Of a DNA stretch of 39,606 nucleotides, positions 37,908 through 39,606 are shown piece by piece. The stretch spans positions 1 through 39,606 of the forward strand of contig JAFAME010000242.1 in assembly GCA_019233695.1 (NCBI GenBank). The letters run 5' to 3'. The notes beneath the pieces were generated by a model. It saw only the letters and a program-made list of their open reading frames with translations, made no database searches and had not been told where the DNA came from. How positions within the stretch are numbered: the stretch's first letter is position 1; each line of letters starts with the position of its first letter. The stretch comes from Methylobacteriaceae bacterium. Lineage in GTDB: Bacteria; Pseudomonadota; Alphaproteobacteria; Rhizobiales; Beijerinckiaceae. The translations under genes were made by a program, and so were the position numbers.

Positions 37908-39606
37908 ATGCCGGGGACTGTGGAAAGGGGCGTGGTCCTACAACACATTGCATCCCTCTTGGCCGCGCTTGCCGAAAACGCGAAATCCGGAGACGGCTCC
38001 AGTCGAGAGGGCTCGCAAGCCGCCTCAATACGCTTCGCCGGCGCAGCGGCGATGGGCGACAACGATCCCGCCGCGCCCGCTAGCGACGAGGTCAGCGACA
38101 CCGCGGGCCTGGAGGCAGGCAGAACGCTCGCAAACCTCGGCGCCCTCGGGGCGACCGACGCGGCACCCGCCGGGGCACTGGCGTTCGCAGCCGGGGCCGG
38201 GGTCAGCTTCGACCTGTCGCGGGCGCAGGCGTTCCTCGCCGCCTGCATGAGCGCTAACCCCAGAGTGGCGTATGGGCTCGGTAAGAAGGCGCCATGGCTC
38301 GGCGCAGTTCCGGGTCGTGATTTTACGCAAATTGACTGCAGCGGTTTCGTGCGGGAGGCGGTGCGGCTTTCGACAGCCCCTACTCTGCAGTTTCCTGACG
38401 GCTCCGTGGTCCAACACGACTGGGTCCGGGCGCATGGCTTCGAGCGGTCGTCCATTGCGGATGCCAAAGCGAGCGACGGCGTCGTTCGCATTGCCTTTCT
38501 AAGGCCCCAGGATTCCGGCGAGGGGATCGGCCACGTCGTGCTGGTCGCCGAGGGCAAGACGATCGAGTCGCACGGCCACGTCGGACCGGATGCGCGCGCC
38601 TGGACAGGGACGGATTGGCAGGCGAAGGCGTTTGTCTATGTGTTCGCGCGCGATGGACGGCTTGCCCTGCCCAGCACGTCCGAAAGCTTTGCCGCGGCCC
38701 AGGCCGCCGCCCCGACCTTCACCGTTCGGCACGGCCACAGGTATGCCGCCGAGATCGTTTTGAGCGGCATCGAATCTTTCTTCGCGAGCAACGCTCAAAT
38801 CGAGGTCAGGCTGCAGGGTTATGGATTCAGCGATGTTACAGTCACCGGCAGCGGCCTGATCCGATCTGCGGAGGCGACCTGGAGCGGTGCGGACACGACG
38901 GCGCCGATCGACCCGCATCTGCGCAGCATCCGCGAAATTCCGCTGGCTCCCCCGGGGGATGCCCCGGCCCGCGCCGCCGCGGTGGCGGCGCCCGTGGTGA
39001 TCAGGGCCAGTGCAGGCCCGCCCGTCGTCCCTGGTCCGAGCCACGTGTTCGCCACGGCCGGGCTGCCGAAATATCATGAACGCGTTCTCGCCGTGCGCAT
39101 GCGCCCCGAACCCATGGACGAGGCGCCCCGCGAGGCGGCAAACGTGGGGGCAGCGGCCGCAATGGCGCTTGCCCAAACGGAAAGCGAGCCCGAGACCGCA
39201 GGGATGAGCGCGCTGTCCTACTATGACCGGGCCGGGAAGGTCGAGCGCGTCACGTCGTTACGGGGGAGAGCCGCCGTGCCACATCGGCGGGCACCCGCAG
39301 TGGCCGCCCTGACGGTCGCTTCGGCTTCGACAGGGCCAGCCGACGACATCGACCGGATCAAGATCATAGAGCTTCGAAGTGGTCAGGACACCGAGGCGCT
39401 GCATCAGGCGTTGGCAAAGGATCCGACCGTGGCCGACGTCTCGAGGGTCGCGGCTCGGTATCTTCTTGGCCGCCGCCCCGTGTCGACGGCGCCGATGAAT
39501 GCAACGCCGGCCATCGAGGCGCATCCGCCGCTATGGAACTTGAGCAAGATCCGCTGGCCTGAGGCGCGCGAAATCGAGGGCTTTCACGATGCCGACGAAA
39601 TCACCG
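37908..39606 (+). CDS. NlpC/P60-like peptidase fused to probable subtilase, 3' end outside window
   Basis: An open frame of 566 codons from the ATG at 37908 (GGGAGGGACC upstream) to the window edge. Residues 1-100 are Ala-rich without a signal peptide. Residues about 115-246 look like an NlpC/P60-type cysteine-peptidase domain: nucleophile Cys144 in QIDCSGFVREA, His209 in GIGHVVLVAEG, and His222/His224 in ESHGHVG as third-residue candidates. A beta-rich segment (about 271-325) and a low-complexity linker follow. At 478-566 there is a propeptide-like stretch (DDIDRIKIIELRSGQDTEALHQ) and PLWNLSKIRWPEAREIEGF, the context that normally comes just before the catalytic Asp of S8 subtilisins; that Asp would lie beyond the edge. 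The first domain is fairly sure, the second is inference. Confidence 0.7.
   Translation, partial: MPGTVERGVVLQHIASLLAALAENAKSGDGSSREGSQAASIRFAGAAAMGDNDPAAPASDEVSDTAGLEAGRTLANLGALGATDAAPAGALAFAAGAGVSFDLSRAQAFLAACMSANPRVAYGLGKKAPWLGAVPGRDFTQIDCSGFVREAVRLSTAPTLQFPDGSVVQHDWVRAHGFERSSIADAKASDGVVRIAFLRPQDSGEGIGHVVLVAEGKTIESHGHVGPDARAWTGTDWQAKAFVYVFARDGRLALPSTSESFAAAQAAAPTFTVRHGHRYAAEIVLSGIESFFASNAQIEVRLQGYGFSDVTVTGSGLIRSAEATWSGADTTAPIDPHLRSIREIPLAPPGDAPARAAAVAAPVVIRASAGPPVVPGPSHVFATAGLPKYHERVLAVRMRPEPMDEAPREAANVGAAAAMALAQTESEPETAGMSALSYYDRAGKVERVTSLRGRAAVPHRRAPAVAALTVASASTGPADDIDRIKIIELRSGQDTEALHQALAKDPTVADVSRVAARYLLGRRPVSTAPMNATPAIEAHPPLWNLSKIRWPEAREIEGFHDADEIT

Overview
The window is GC-rich chromosomal DNA that reads as an alphaproteobacterium, most likely of the order Hyphomicrobiales (Rhizobiales). 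Three things point that way: the run tolQ-tolR-tolA-tolB-pal-cpoB-tilS-ftsH, the rplU-rpmA-GNAT arrangement, and families such as DUF1036, DUF5996 and a beta-barrel protein with an 'ADLPYRK' start. I cannot name the genus.

Layout. 1-2.6 kb is accessory: an edge-truncated secreted protein of atypical composition, a beta-helix gene with a 1-nt frameshift, and a structured-RNA candidate ending in an intrinsic terminator inside a doubtful ORF. 2.6-11.9 kb (minus strand) is the cell-envelope block: the Tol-Pal machine (tolQ, tolR, tolA, tolB, pal, cpoB), then tilS and ftsH. 12.2-18.8 kb (plus strand) holds an EamA exporter, glycerate 2-kinase, a DUF1036 protein, pyruvate kinase and an acyl-CoA synthetase. 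Glycerate kinase and pyruvate kinase lie on one route, glycerate to 2-phosphoglycerate and, through enolase (not seen here), to PEP and pyruvate. 19.4-24.6 kb carries an outer-membrane beta-barrel protein with a clear terminator, a class I aminotransferase, and a divergent two-gene molybdenum hydroxylase (IorA/IorB-like). 24.6-25.2 kb is a ParDE toxin-antitoxin module in which both genes appear frameshifted. 25.4-31.6 kb holds a GT87-type membrane glycosyltransferase, two tandem paralogous single-TM proteins that share an upstream inverted-repeat element, then a close-set group of 2-hydroxyacid dehydrogenase, SET-domain protein and IolD, and a Gly/Tyr/Pro-rich secreted protein. 31.7-37.1 kb has rplU-rpmA with a GNAT gene, a DUF5996 gene, an aldose epimerase and a threonine aldolase. 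The last 2.2 kb has a recognisable promoter, a 93-residue peptide with a Gly-rich hydrophobic core between two cysteines, and a large protein cut by the window edge. That protein starts with an NlpC/P60-like cysteine-peptidase domain and seems to be entering a subtilisin-like domain.

Intergenic DNA is rich in palindromic repeats: a three-copy family with matching ends (one copy inside the tol operon), a 105-bp element against the ftsH 3' end, and a long inverted pair before the DUF5996 gene. There is no CRISPR array, tRNA, rRNA, insertion sequence or prophage. The least explained locus is the peptide/peptidase pair at the right edge, followed by the tandem small membrane proteins with their shared upstream motif.
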